In this document: positions 26,948 through 39,179 of the stretch, piece by piece
Layout: every line of letters starts with the position of its first letter
Position numbering within the stretch: position 1 is the stretch's first letter
Assembly (NCBI GenBank): GCA_004431415.1
Contig: QPMI01000243.1
Span: 1 to 64,000 of the forward strand
DNA length: 64,000 nt
From: Cyanophora paradoxa
Taxonomy: Eukaryota > Glaucocystophyceae > Cyanophorales > Cyanophoraceae
Direction of reading: 5' to 3'
Program-made: the position numbers and the translations under genes
The notes under the pieces: model-generated
The model's database searches: none
The model's input: the letters and a program-made list of their open reading frames with translations, nothing else
What the model was told of the DNA's origin: nothing

Positions 26948-28628
26948 TCATGCGAGGAGGGCCTGGAGCTTGTCGCGCTGCTCGGGGGAGAGGTTGGCGG
27001 CGGCGGCGGCGAGGACGTCGGCGGGCAGGCCCTGCCGCATCGCCGTCCCGATCGCCTTGAAGCGGGCGGTGAGCTCCTCGTCGGCGGAGTCGGTGCCGAG
27101 GGCGGTGCCGAAGACGTAGAGGATTCGGGGCACGTTGGCGTTGCCGGCGCCGAGGACGCCCGGGTGGTTCGCCTCGATGAGGGTGCAGAGCTGGCGGTAC
27201 ACGAGGCGCGCCTCCTCGTGGTCCGACGTCAGCGGCATGTAGTTCACCCACGCCGTCAGCACCGCGTTCACATCCAGGCCCCCCGCCGCCCCCTGGCCCT
27301 CCACGATCTTCCCCACCGCCGAGATCGCGTTGTCCGTCGCCGACCCGTTCTCCTTGCTCCGGCTGCCCGCGCGTCAGACGGGACGGAGCGGGACCGGGTC
27401 GGGTCAGAGGGCCGGCGGGCCTGTCCGGGGCGGTGATGACGGCGTTGAGGCGCATGAGGGCCTCCTGGCAGTGCGGCGCGAAGCGCGTCCCGCCGAACTT
27501 GCCGGCGACGCCCAGCCCGTACACCGCCGCCTGCCGCACCTGCCGCGCCGCCTCGGGCCGGGCCCCGACCCCACCCCGCTCCCCGCCGGGAGGGCGCACC
27601 TCGGCCTCGGGGTCGGCGGCGTACTGCTTGAGGAAGGGCAGCAGCGCGTCGTAGTAGCCGTGCGCCGCCGCCCCCAGGTGCTCGATCTGGCCCCGCGCGT
27701 CAAGGGAGGCCCCTCGGGGAACAGCGTGGGTGGGGCCGGGGCGCACGATGTCGTCGGCGATGCAGACGCCGATGCGGCGCTCGGTGGCCCCCCGCTTGGG
27801 GTTCATCATGTCCATGAAGAGGTGCAGCAGCTCCTGCCGCCCCGTCAGGCGGCCCCGGGGGCGGCCGCCGTGCGGGGCGGGGCGGGCCTGGAGGACGGGG
27901 ACGAAGGCGGCGCGCGAGTTGCGCATGACGGAGCCGAGCGCCGCCGCCATCGTATCCAGGATCTCGTCGTCCCGCACCTGCCGGCACCAGCCCGTCGGTC
28001 CGCGCCGGCGGGGCGGGCCGGGGCGGCGCGGCGGCACCTCCTCGTCGTCGAGGGCCTCGGTCTCCTCCTCGTCGCAGTCCTCGTGCTTCCGCTTGCTCGC
28101 CCGCTGCTTCCGCCGCGTCCCGCAGTCCTGCGCCACGCCGCCCCGCTCGCCGCCGCCCCGGGCGCCCCCCCCGCGCGACCCGCGGCGGCGCGCCTTGATG
28201 ATCTCCTGGACGCCCTCGCCGATGAGCTTGAGCTGCTCGGGGGAGAGCATCCCCTCGCCGGCGACCTCCACGCACTGCGCGGGGGGCCGCTGAGCTCGGG
28301 GCGGGGGCGGGGGCGGGGCGGGGGCGGGGGCGGGGGCGGGCCTCGCGGAGGGCGTCGAGCATGGCCATGATGACGTCGGGCTCGGGCTCCGCCTTGATGG
28401 CCTCCAGCAGGGACCCCATGATGAAGTCCAGCAGCTGCTTCACCTGCCCGCGCCGTCGCCCCGCGCCCCGCCAGAGGCGCCCCGCCCGCGAGCGTGCACC
28501 GGCGTGCGGTCCGTCTGCCCGGCCTTCTTGAGGGCCAGCGAGGTCGCCTGCATGAGGTCCCCCAGGCACGAGACCGCCGCCGACCGCACCTCTGCCCCCG
28601 CCGCAGGGTCAGGCGGGGTCAGGCGGGG

Positions 28629-28670
<42 letters not shown>

Positions 28671-31600
28671 CCTCGGAGTAGTAGAACTTGGCGAGGGGCA
28701 CCATCAGCTTGGCGACCTGGTCGACGTAGGGCGCGAAGCCGTCCTTCAGCTGGTGCACGTAGCAGCAGATCATGTTGCACGCCGTCGCCTTCTCCTCCAG
28801 CACCTGCCGCCCCGCGCCCCGGCGTCAGCCGCCCCGCCCGCCCAGCACCGCCGCCTCTCCCCCGGGCACCGAGGTCTTGATGCCGATGCGCTTGTCGCCG
28901 ATCTGGATGGTCTCGAAGCCCTCGGCGGCCTCCTCGTCCTCCGCTGCGGGGGCGCCGGGGTGGGCGGGGGCGAGGGGGCGGGGGGGGCGGGGCGGGGCGG
29001 ACCGTCGCAGACGGTGATCTCGGGCTTGAGCTCCGCCGAGGCGATGAGCGGGGGCATCACCACCTGCCCCCGCCCCGCCGGCTCAGCCCCGGGGGGGGAG
29101 GCGGGGCGGGGCGGGGCGGGCCTGGAGGTAGGGGATGAAGTCGTCGCCGAGGCAGCGGCAGATGCGGGTCCAGGCCTGCAGCATGTACGAGACCTGCGGG
29201 TCGTCCGCCGCCATCGGCTCCGCTGCCCCCGCCCCGCCCCCTCAGCGGCGCGGCCGGGGCGAGCGGGGCGAGTGGGCGGGGGGCGGACCCTGGGTGCGCA
29301 TGAGGAGGTCCATGACCTCCTTGGCGTCGGGGAGGAACTTGGCCTTGCCGACGGCCACGCCGACGAGCGAGATGCACTCCATGGCCTTGCCGCGCAGCAG
29401 GCGCATGTCGCTCCCCGCGGCGTGCGTGAGGATGTGCTTGAACATCGGCATGAAGGTGTCGTAGTAGGGGATGAAGCCGTCCCCGACGCAGTCCGCGATC
29501 GACGCGATCGCCGTGATCGCCTGCTCCTGCACCTGCGCCCCGGCGTCGCCCCGGCACCGGCGGCGCGGGGCGCGGGCGGGCGCACGATCTTGGGGCCGCC
29601 CTGGAGGAGGGCGCCCAGCTTGGCGAGGAGCTCGTTGAGGTAGGGCGCGAGGGTCTCCTTCTTGCACTCCTCCGTGAAGTTGATCACCGCCGCCGCCGCG
29701 TGCCCCTGCACCCTGCGCGGGGCAGCGCGAGGCCCGGTCGGCCCCGCCCGCGTCGGGCGGGGCGGGGCGGGCGGACCGCATGTGGGGGTCGGCCATGGCG
29801 CGGATGAGGGCGGGGAGGGCGATGCCGTGGAACTGCTCCTGCAGGTCCCCCTGCGCGCGCGAGCCCGATCAGGGCGCGGCGGGCCCCGCATCGACGCGGC
29901 CGCCCGAGGGCGCACGCCGAAGTCGGTGCAGAGCTGGCCGAGGCAGTTGATGGCGGCGAAGCGGACGCGCGGGTGCGGGTCGCCGAACATCGTCAGCGCC
30001 ATGCTGCGCGCGCGCCCCGGGGCGTCGGGCCCGGCGCGCTGCGCCGGGGCGGGCGGCGGGGCGCACTGGACGACCTGGCCGAGGTGCCCCTCGATCTGCT
30101 TCTGGCAGCCCTCGCCGATCTGCCCGCCGGCGTCGGCCTGGGCGTGCCGGCACGGGGCGCGGGGCGCGGGGCCGCGGCGGACCTGGGAGATGGCCATGAG
30201 CGCCGCGTGGCGGAACCGCCAGTCCTGGTGCGTCTGCGGGGGCGCGGGCTGAGCAGCTGAAGCGTGGGGGACGGGGGCGCGGGGTGGGCGGACGAGGTGG
30301 CCGGGGATGATGGAGAAGGCGACGGGGAGGATGGTCTTGCCGCCGAGGGCGATGGCGAGGCGGTCGCAGCCCTCCTCGCCCACGTCCACGTTCGTGTACT
30401 CCTCGTCCTCCTCCTCCGTCCCCTGCTCGCCCGCCCCCTCGGCTCGCCGGCGGACCCCCCCGGCCTCTCCTGCCCCAGGCGGACCTTGTTCCAGGCCTCG
30501 TCGTCCTCGATGTCGAGCATGAACTTCATGCAGACGGGGAGCACGAGCTGCGTGAAGCTCTGCCCCCCCGCTGCCCCGCGCCTCAGCGCGAGCCGGCCTC
30601 GCACGCTCCGTCCAGAGGAGAGGGGGGGCGGACCCTGGAACTTGCGGCACATGCCGGGGGCCTTCTCGGCGAGCGAGAGGATGAACTCCAGCGCGAGGTG
30701 CCGCGTGTCTGCACGCCACGCGGGCGTGAGGGGCGGTGGCGGCGCAGGCCGCGGGCGGGCGGACCGTCCTCGAGGGTCTCAGTGGTCGTAATCATGAGCA
30801 TCGCCTGGAGTACCTGCGCGGGGGGCTAAGCGGCAGGGCGGCCGGGGCGGGCGAGGCGGGGCGGGCGAGGCGGCGCGTGCGGGCTTGGTTCTCACCTGGG
30901 GCAGCTGCTTCTTGAAGAACTGCGGGTTGTAGTCGACGATCTCGACGAACTGCTCCAGCGCCGAGCGCGCCGCCTGCTCTTCGTTGCTGTTCAGCGCCTG
31001 TTCGATCGTCTGCGGGCCCCGCCGTCAGGAGAAAGGAAGAGGGAAGGCGGGGAAGGGAGGGAAAGGAAGGGCGGACGGAGAGCATGTTAGGGAGGAGTTC
31101 GACGAAGGGGGCGAGCTGCTGCGGGTTCTCGTCCTCGATGGAGGTGAGGAAGTTGCCCGTCGCCCGCAGCGCCGCCAGCCGCACCTGCGCGGGGTCGGCG
31201 CGCGGCGGGGGCGGGGCGGCGGGGCGCGCGGGCCCCGGGCGCACGTCCTGGACAGGGTCGGCGAGCGTGGCCTTCAGAACGCCGAGGATCACGCCCATCA
31301 TCGGCTGCAGCTTCTCCGCGATCGAGTTCGCGAGGTTCGCGAAGATGCAGAGCGCCGACTCCCGCAGCTCCGCGCGCGGCGACTTGGTCCAGTTGAACAT
31401 CACCGGCAGCAGCTCCGGCCAGTCTCCACCTGCGCGCCGCGCACTCGGCTGCCCGTCCCCGCCCCGTCCCGCCCGACCCGGCACGCGCGGAACCGCACCG
31501 TGCTCGAGCACGAGCGCCGCGAGGTCAGAGAGGGTGTCGCAGATCTTGTTACGGATGTGGTGCTGCGGCTCGCTCTCGACCGCCGCCACCAGCTCGGTCT

Positions 31601-31973
31601 TCACGTACTGCTGCGTCGCCGCCTGCATCGCCGTCCACAGGGTCTCGTTCTCGCGGGTCATGATGCGCCGGATCAGCACGGCCGACATAGAACGGACCTG
31701 CGTGGTGCGCGGCGCGGGCGGCACGGTCAATCGCGCAGACTGTCGATCCCGAGGCGCCACGGGCGCACGCCCCTGCCGGCGGTGCCCGTGGATCTAGATG
31801 GTGCGCACCGCATCCTGCTGAGACACACGCATGGCCTGCGTCAGGGCCGAGGCCAGCGTGTCGGGGTGCTTCTTGGCCTCGTTGAACTGCTGTTCAGCGG
31901 CCCCCCGGACCGTGTTGTCCGGAGACATGAGGCTGCTGCATAGCTGCTCGAACTGTTGCAGCATGTTTGCCAT
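26948..31973 (-). CDS. Importin-5 / karyopherin beta-3 (Ran-dependent nuclear import receptor)
   Basis: HEAT-repeat import receptor for ribosomal proteins and histones. Start ATG at 31973 ([18 protein letters not shown]); an open frame continues upstream but lacks family similarity. Segments in family order: [18 protein letters not shown] and [190 protein letters not shown], the C-terminal [19 protein letters not shown] and [15 protein letters not shown], stop at 26948-26950. The acidic linker and order match importin-5 rather than importin-beta1 or transportin. About 20 short introns, one with 37 consecutive G on the plus strand (C on the sense strand). A broken copy of its 5' part lies at 55600-56480. 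Confidence 0.95.
28631..28667 (-). repeat. 37-nt homopolymer (poly-C on sense strand) in importin-5 intron
   Basis: Longest homopolymer in the window. It lies between the exon containing [13 protein letters not shown] and the next exon. Confidence 0.9.
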
Positions 31974-32185
31974 CGCTGCCGTCGCGGATGGGGCGGTCGA
32001 AAGCGTGAGCTCCAAAAAAGTTGAACACGGGCCGCGCGAAGATTGAGGATTTGGATTGCGCACCAGTAGTTTAACTGCCAGCGCAGGGCGCGGCACGAAC
32101 GGGCGAGGGAAGCGGAGCGAGCACCTCCCGCCAAATTGTGCGACCTGCCGGGAGTCGAACCCTTTTACCGTTGCACAAGAAAAAC

Positions 32186-32260
32186 CGCGCAAGCGTTCGA
32201 CGCGCAGCGCGCGCTAGCTTTCGAGTCGCGCAAGCGTTCGACACGTAGCGCGCGTACAGC
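32186..32260. repeat. Tandem duplication, about 41-nt period, two copies
   Basis: CGCGCAAGCGTTCGA begins at 32186 and again at 32227, each followed by a similar GCGCGCG-rich stretch with a few substitutions. It lies upstream of importin-5. Confidence 0.75.
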
Positions 32261-32469
32261 GCCGCCGCCCCGCACGCCGATTTCGATCGCATCGTGTCGC
32301 GCGCGCGCGCGCTCCCCGATTTCCGAAGTTCCCGATATCGATGCCATGATAGCGATGTCCGAGATCATCGGATTGCCGTGCACATGATTAGACGCATACG
32401 TACGCGCGCGCGCCCGGCTCGAGCTAGAGCTCGATCGCGAGCTCGAGCTCCTGCAGCCTGCACAGCCTG

Positions 32470-32990
32470 CGCATGCGGCGCTGGCCATGCGCCATATCAC
32501 GACGGCCCATATGCATATCTGCCGCGCCCGGCCAGCATGCAGCTGCAATCCAGTACGTCCATGGCCAGACGGTCGGACCCCTTCCAGAGGAACTCGGGAC
32601 TTCGAATTTCGTTTATTTGGTAAAAGCAAAACCCGTAAGACGACCTGGGCCCCCACGCTCGCCTGGAATGAAGGCGGACGGGCGGTCATCAACGCCACGT
32701 CTCTGGCAAAGCCAGGGAACGTAGCCACTTCACGCTCAGGGACCCAAGTTATGCTTCAGCATCCGGGTTGAGAGGTTTGTCTTCTTTAGAAGACATGAGA
32801 GATTGACCGAACTGTACAATGATCCTGTACGAGTAATGGTCAATTGAGTTTTCCACGGGCATCGATTTCTCTATTTATTCTGCGGTCGCGATCGGACTTG
32901 AAGGGGGAAGAACGTGGGACCAGCAGGGCACAGGCCCTCTCCTTGCTCCCAGCCGCTGAGCGCGCGTCGAGCGCGCGCTCTGCACTTCAA
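32470..32990 (+). repeat. Repeat element, copy 1
   Basis: A head rich in palindromic GCATGC/CATATG motifs, then a conserved core from about 32600 (TTTGGTAAAAGCAAAACCCG) to 32844, and a tail near 32935-32985 (CTCTCCTTGCTCCCAG). The core matches copies A and B in the same orientation. Visible hairpins: CTGGC-AAA-GCCAG (32703-32715), GTCTTC-TTTA-GAAGAC (32779-32794), GTACA-7nt-TGTAC (32814-32830), the last enclosed by ATTGACC/GGTCAAT (32802-32844). I know no RNA or transposon family that fits. Confidence 0.8.
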
Positions 32991-33893
32991 GGCTTCAAGG
33001 CTTGAAATATCGATCGCACCTGACAGGATGGAAAGTGGGACGGGGGAGCTTCATGCAAGAAGCCCCTGAGCCTCGGAGGCATTCCGGGGATCCGCTAGCG
33101 CTCGACGTCGACCTCGAGGATGGCGAAATTCATTAAAGGAGGAGATCCAGGTCTACAGGCCCTGAGGATCTGGATTCGGATGAATTTTGAAGCCTGAGGA
33201 ATAATTCGGAATGGGACTCCGCGAGAATTCGAAATTGATTCAAATTCAAAGAGGAAATTAAAGACCGATCGAGGGCCGGGATTCAAAGAGAGGGGATGCC
33301 CAGCTGCAGGCCGATCGAAATTTGAGGGATTGGAAATCAAACTTGAAAGGAGAGAGGCCGCGATCGATCGAGGGGCGCAATATGCCCTCGGTCGCGGGGC
33401 GCCGGCCTTGCCAAATTGAACGGCTCTGCGTAATTAATTTACACAAGCAACTATGTGCGCCAACGTTAACTGAAAAACGAGCCGTGGAGCCTGCCGAACA
33501 AAGCACTTGCTCAACTCTCGGCGAGCTCAAAGGACATCTCAGTCTAGATCTCTGCCGGACTGCGGCAGTGCTGCCTAAGCGCTAAAGATAGCGTAGACTG
33601 TTGACATCTCACTCTACACAGCTAACGTTAACCGATTAAAAGTTTCGAGGTCGTTATCAGTACTAGTCACCGAGTACTACCGTAGTACGGTAATTCTTTA
33701 CAACAGCTGCAGCCTTCGCTGCAGCCTGCAGCTCAAGGAAACTCAAATAAGTACCGCGAAGAATTGAAAAAAAAGCTTATGCGAAGTATAAATACAAGGG
33801 GCTCGAGCGCGCGGGCTGTGCACACGCGAGGGCCCGGCGGGCTCAGGGCCCGGGGCGGGGCGAGCTCGAGCTGGAGGGGCGGGGCCTACTAGG

Positions 33894-36512
33894 CTAGAAG
33901 CGGGGCCCGGCGATGGGGGCGGCGCGCATCCAGGCGAGGAGGACGCGGCCGGACTGGAGCTCGAGGCAGTCGTCCGCCACCCGCGTGAACTCCTCGAAGG
34001 AGATCGAGCCCTGCGCCCCGCCCCGCCCGGCCCCGCTCGCATCCGAGCGGCGCGAAGCGAGGAGGAGCGTGGCGTGGCGGGCCCGGGGGCGCACGGAGCG
34101 GTCGCGGTCGGCATGGCGGAAGAGGCGCTCGACGTCGCGCCGCAGCATCGCCTCGTACTGCTCGTCCGTGATCTGCGGGGGCCCCCGCACGCCTCGGCCC
34201 GAGCTCGGGGCGCGGGGGAGGGGCTGGGTCCCCGCGCACGAGGGCGTCCTGGAGGTGCCGCGGGGCGACCGACCGCAGCGCCTCCGTCACCTCCTGCGCG
34301 GGGAGGGCGGGCCCTGGTTGGCGACTCCAGCCGGGGCCGGCCGGCGCCGGCGTCGGAGGGGCGCGGGGACCTGCGGGGAGAGGGAGCCGTCGCCGTTGCG
34401 GTCCATCGCGTCGAAGGCCTTGTGCTGCGCGTGCCGCTTGATCGTCCTGCGCCGGCGGGCGCGCCCCGTCGGCCGGGCGCGGGGGCGCGGGGCGGGGACG
34501 GGGCGGGGGCGGGGCGGACCCCTCGAGCTTCTCGGCGGCGGCGATGAACTCGTGGATGTCGAGTGTCCTGCTTTTGTCGACGTCCGCCACGTCGAGTGTC
34601 CTGCGCACCTCGCCCCGCAGGAACGACTCGTACTGCCCCGCGCTCATCGAGCCCCCGCCCCACTCCTCCCGCGGGTACGCCTGCGGGGCCCCGCGGGGGC
34701 GGGGCGGGGTGAGGGGCGCGCGCCGCGGGGCCGCGGGGCGGGCGGGGGGACCTGGGCGAAGGCGGCGCGGAGCTCGGCCTCGTCGAGCTGCCCGTTGCCG
34801 TCCCGGTCCAGCGCCCGGAACGCGTTCCGCGCCAGCTGCCCGCCCCCGTCGCCCGTGGCCCCCGGGGGCGGGCGCGGGGCGGGGGCGGCGGGGACCTGCT
34901 CGCGGCGGACGCGGGCGATGTGGGCGCGCGCCCAGCGCTGCAGCTGCTCCACCGTCGTGTACATCGCCATCCGGTCCGGCGCCGACGTCAGCAGGCTCGA
35001 CCCGATCCCCGCGTAGAAGCCCTGCGCCCCCTAAGGCCGGCGGCCGGGGCGCGCGGGCGCCGGAGGAGGGCCGCACGGCGGGCCCCTCGTGGAGGAGGGT
35101 CTTCCAGAAGGCGTCCAGCGGCCCCTTGAACATCGTCCCCTTCCCGTCCGGGCCCACCGGCTGCGCGCGGGGCGGGGCTCGGCGGGGCGCCGGGAGCGGG
35201 GGCGGGGCGGGGGCGGGGTGGGACCTGGCCGTAGAGGCGGGCGCGGACGATGTCGACGGGGTTGAGGATGGCGATGGCGGTGAAGGAGCAGACGAAGGCC
35301 GAGGCCATGTCCAGCCAGGGGCCGTCCCGCAGCCAGCCCCGCTCCAGCGCCTCCCCGCTGCCGCCCCGGTCACGCGGGAGGGGCCGGCGCGGGGCGGCGG
35401 CGCGCGCACCGGAAGACGCTGTAGGTGGTGGTGCCGATGGCGCACGAGGCCGCCGCCCGCGCCATCCTGCGCCCCGGCCCCGCCTCGCGCCCCGGGGGTC
35501 GGGGGGCGGGGGCGGGCGGGCGGACGTGGTGGAGGTGCCGCGGTAGAGCTTGCGGACGCCGCCCCAGCCCTCCTGCACCAGGCCCCTCAGCGCCCGCGCC
35601 CCCGCGCCCTTCTCCGTCGAGATCTGCCCCGGCCCCGCCGCCCGTCAGCCGGGGGCAGGGGAGCAGGGCGGGGGCGGGGGGGGGAGGCGGGGGCGGGGGC
35701 TGGCCTGGGTCTGGAAGCGGAAGACCTCGAGGGGGTTGGTGACGACCGCCGAGGCGAGCCCGCACGCCATCCCCACCAGGATCCGCTTCCACACCGGCAC
35801 CTGCCCCCGCCCGCCGGTGAGCCCCCGCCCCGGGCCGCCCTCGGCGCGGCGGGGCCTCGCCTTGCCGTCGTGGGCGGGGTGGACGAGGTCGAGGGCGGGC
35901 TGGATGCAGCCCATGCCGAAGGGCGTCGAGAACGACTCCTCGGCGAGGGAGCTCCCCAGCCCCTTAAACCACGCGCTCGGGCCCTCCTCCGTCGTCATCC
36001 GCCACAGGCAGTCCTGCCGCTGACGGTGAGGCCCCGGGGCCGGCGGGGGCGGGGCGGCATGCTGTGTGCGCACGAAAAGGCCCTTGTACTTGGTCTGCGT
36101 CGCGGCGGCGGCGGCGCCGGCCGCCGCGGCGCCCGTCGTCGCGACGGCGCGCATGCCGCCGGGCGGGGGCTTCTTGATCGCGCCGATGCCCTGGTTCTGC
36201 AGCCGCGTCTTCACCTGCGCGCCGCGCGTGAGCTCGCGCGCGGGCGCCGCGGCCAGGACGGGCCCCACCACGTCCAGCGGGTTCGTCAGGATCTGCGCGG
36301 GGCGGCGTCGGGGGAGCCGGCGGGGCCCCGCGGGGGAGGCGCACCTCGCCGACGTAGCCGCCGATCACGCAGATCGCCACGCCTGCCGCCGTCACCGGCC
36401 CCCGCCGTCAGCACGAAAAAACGGCCGCCCGAGGCTCCGAGCTCGATCTCTTCGCACCTTCCAAGAACGTCGGCTCCTTAGGGTGGATGCCCGCAGCACG
36501 CTGGGGATGCAT
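33894..36512 (-). CDS. Mitochondrial carrier (SLC25-type) with C-terminal EF-hands
   Basis: Inner-membrane solute carrier with a calcium-binding tail. Start ATG at 36512 (MHPQRAAGIHPKEPTFLEG), joined by an intron with a CTGAC branch site to VAICVIGGYVGE. All three carrier signatures are present: NPLDV/VKTRLQNQG (split by an intron near 36220-36275), TNPLEVFRFQTQ (about 35740-35705) and LNPVDIVRARLYGQ (about 35270-35228). The third repeat ends YTTVEQLQRWARAHI. EF-hand loops follow, each in its own exon: DRDGNGQLDEAEL, DVDKSRTLDIHEF and DRNGDGSLSPQ, with a weaker HADRDRSV...SISFEEF. Stop TAG at 33894-33896. In known calcium-regulated carriers (aspartate-glutamate and ATP-Mg/Pi types) the EF-hands precede the carrier domain, so this order is reversed. 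The transported substrate cannot be assigned. Confidence 0.88.
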
Positions 36513-36895
36513 AAAGCGAAGCTTGAGATTACCCGTTCCGGCGTGCCGGGCGTTCGTGTCCTTCACATTCTTGCGCGACGGCTTCCGAGTCTAGACGGAG
36601 CACGTCAGCCCACGATCGGGGGGCGTCCGAGCCTCGCAAACACCGATCATCGAAACACGCACTTTAGAAGATGGCCTAGACGCCGACGGGAGCCAGAAAC
36701 TCCACGCTCTACTTGGGCGATCAGGCCGACCAGAGGACTCGCCAGGCTCGAAGTTCCGTGGCTTGACACGGCTGTGCGATGTGCAGGCCATGCTGGACTG
36801 ACTGTTGGGCCGCCTGCCAGGCTGCCCGCCAAGATGCTCGGGCTGAATTTTTCCGATAAAAAAAGTCCCGAGTCGGATTAGAACCCCGGACCACG
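36513..36895. promoter_or_regulatory. Divergent intergenic region (carrier / kelch gene)
   Basis: 383 bp between divergent starts; it presumably holds both promoters. No named motif recognised. Confidence 0.45.
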
Positions 36896-39113
36896 ATGGC
36901 CGCCGATCCGGGCGAGACTGAGGCCGAGGCTGCAGATCTAGAGGAGGAGTTCGCCGCATGGTCGCTCTACAAGGTGAGCGAAGCTGCTGCAGCCGCCCCG
37001 AAGCTCGCTCTGGGCCGCAGATCGCAAAACTTCGCTGTCTAGGACCGGCGATGTGAAAGGAACGCGTGTACGGAATAAGAATAGCGGTTTTAATGGTTTT
37101 CCACGTTCTCCGGGCCCAGCCGATGCCAAACCTTGCGGACAAACCTGCTTGTGTGTCAAGTACCTCGAACAGTGGCCCGTATGCGGCACGGAACGAGAGA
37201 TCCTTGCTTACAATCTCTTATTTTGCGCTCTCACGTCGAGGCGGCTCACGGCGCGCGGCGCGCGCAGCTCCGGGAGCCGCTCGACATCAGCCAGAAGCTC
37301 TACGCCGTTCCGCTGCCGCGCGGGGGCCACGCCTGCATCGGCGTCGACTCCCGCTACCTCCTCGTGTTCGGTGCGCGCGCCGCGTCCTGCAGCTGGCCCG
37401 GCCGCTCCGCGCGCCGAGCGCCGGCGTCAGGCGGGGAGGGGACGGTGGAGGGCCAGCTGGCGAAGCTCGACGACCTGATGCTGCTGCACATCGCGGGGCG
37501 GCACTGGAGCGCGCCGCGCGTGAACCGGCAGCACGCCCCGGAGGCGCGCAGCGGGCACAGCCTCTCGGCGGTGGGCGCGGGGCCGACGCGGGCGCTGCTC
37601 TTCGGGGGCCTCGGGGCGCGCCGCCCGCTCAACGACCTCTGGCGCCTTGACGCCGCCGCCCTCCTCGCCAAGTCTGCCTTCCCCGCCAAGCCCTGGGAGC
37701 GCCTCGCCCCCGCCGGGCCCGCCCCGCGCCCCCGCTACTGGCACGCCGCCGCCGCGGTGTCTGGCGGCGAGCGGCTGTACGTGCACGGGGGGATGGATGT
37801 GGGCCCCCACGCGGCCAAGGCCGCCCTCTCCGACATGCACGTCCTCGTCCGCCGCGACGGTGAGGCCGCCGGGCCGGCCCCCGCCCCGCCCCGCCCCTCA
37901 GGCGCTGCCGGCAGGGGGCTACGCGTGGGAGGCGGTGGAGGGGCGGGGTCCGGCGGAGGTGCGGTGCAGACCGCGGTGCGGGCACACGGCGACGGCGGTG
38001 GGCCACGTGCTCTTCTTTCTGGGGGGCTTCGAGGGCGGGGAGGGCCCGGCGGTGGCCGGCGTGAGGCGGCTGCGCTACATCGAGGGCGTCGACGTCTTCG
38101 ACACCAGCACCGGCGCCTGGAGCAGGCCCTACATCCCCCGCACGCCCCACTTCCCCCCGCCCCGCTCCCGCGTCCGCCCCTCCCCGCCCGCCCCGCCTGC
38201 CCCCCCCCCCCCCTCCCCCCCTCCCCCCCCTCCCCACCCCTCCCCCCCTCCCCCTCTCCGCCCCTCCCCCTCCCCCCCTGCCCCCTCACGCTCGCTGCGG
38301 GGCAGCACACGGCGACGCTGCTGTCGAGCGGGGAGATCCTGGTGGTCGGGGGCTGGCCGGCCCCCGCCACGTGGCCCTCCGCCGGCTCCGGGCGGGGGGC
38401 TGCCGCTGCGGCGGCGGCGGCGGCGCGGGCGGCGGCGGAAGAGGTGCCGCCCCTGCAGGCGGAGAAGCTCGAGCCGCCCGTCGTGCACCTCTTCGACCCC
38501 AGTGCGCGCCCCCTCGCGGCGGCGGGCCGGGCGAGCGCCGAGGCGGGCCCGGGGCGGGGCGTGGGCGGGGCGCAGAGGCGCTGCGGTGGCGGGGGGTGGA
38601 GGTGCGGACGGTGACGGGGCGGTACCCGCCGCACCTGCACGGCCACGCGGCGGTGGCGCTGCGCGGCAGCGCCGCCCTCCTCTTCGGCGGCTGGGCCCAC
38701 GACGTCCCCTCCAACGTCGTCCGCCCCCCTCCCCCCCCCCCCCCCCCCCCCCAACTCCCCCCACCCCCCAACTCCCCCCTTGCTCCAGGCGTAGTCTAAC
38801 CCCGCGCCCTCCGCACGTCCAGACGTTCCACGTGCAAATCTTCGGGGGGCCGGAGGACCCGACGGCGGGGGCGGGGGCGGAAGAGGCGTCGCCGCCGGTG
38901 TCGCCCTCCAGCCCCGCGGGGCCCGCCGAGGGCTGGGGGGCGGAGGGGCCGGACGGGCGGGAGGCCTTCGTCACTACGGCGCTCGCGGACCCCGAGCCCG
39001 AGCCCGGGGCCGAGGCCGGCGCGCCGTCGCCGGGAGGAGACGGCGGCCTAGGCGGGCACCAAGCAGCCCCGGACCCCGATCCCCCTCCCGGACCAGCAGG
39101 GAGCTATAGATAG
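36896..39113 (+). CDS. Kelch-repeat beta-propeller protein
   Basis: Start ATG at 36896 (MAADPGETEAEAADLEEEF, ending WSLYK). A long first intron (about 290 nt, unusual here) leads to LREPLDISQKLYAVPLPRGG at about 37270. Kelch blades show the usual pattern of paired glycines and Arg-x-x-His starts: RSGHSLSAVGAG with ALLFGGLG, RYWHAAAAVSGG with LYVHGGMD, CGHTATAVGHVLFFLGGFEGG, QHTATLLSSGEILVVGGW, and LHGHAAVALRGSAALLFGGW. The C-terminal tail is acidic and proline-rich, ending GPAGSYR* at 39113. C/T-rich introns include a 22-nt C-run (38731-38752). There is no BTB, F-box or catalytic domain, so it is probably a protein-interaction scaffold; the partner is unknown. It ends 66 bp from the convergent Nudix gene. 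Confidence 0.85.
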
Positions 39114-39179
39114 TCCGCGCTAGCTGCAGGTACACGCAGACGCTGCTCTCACGCTACACGCAGTGGCGTTCGCAATCGA

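Larger units (their letters stand above)
31974..33893. other. Repeat-bearing intergenic gap (importin-5 promoter side / carrier 3' side)
   Basis: The longest gene-free gap outside 52-57 kb, and the only place where two neighbouring genes share a strand. It holds the importin-5 upstream region (31974-32170, partly duplicated at 55480-55610), a short tandem duplication, copy 1 of a repeat element (32470-32990), and about 900 bp of lower-GC sequence (33000-33890) in which I recognise nothing. A TTTGGCGGGAGG-type motif (E2F-like, minus strand, about 32125-32136) is retained in both importin copies; this is only a short match. Confidence 0.6.

Noticed and set aside
32125-32136. E2F-like TTTGGCGGGAGG motif upstream of importin-5
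   Set aside because: Present in both importin copies but also explainable by shared ancestry; a 12-base match in GC-rich DNA is not enough to call a regulatory site.
32139-32163. tRNA-like T-arm (GGTTCGACTCCCGGCAGGTCGCA on the minus strand), also near 55489-55513
   Set aside because: The box-B-like sequence matches, but no T-stem of five pairs, no acceptor 5' strand and no anticodon arm can be found upstream in either copy; not a tRNA.
32590-32771. Open frame through the repeat core (KSKTRKTTWAPTLAWNEG...)
   Set aside because: Copies differ mostly at amino-acid-changing positions and copy A is frameshifted, so there is no sign of protein constraint.
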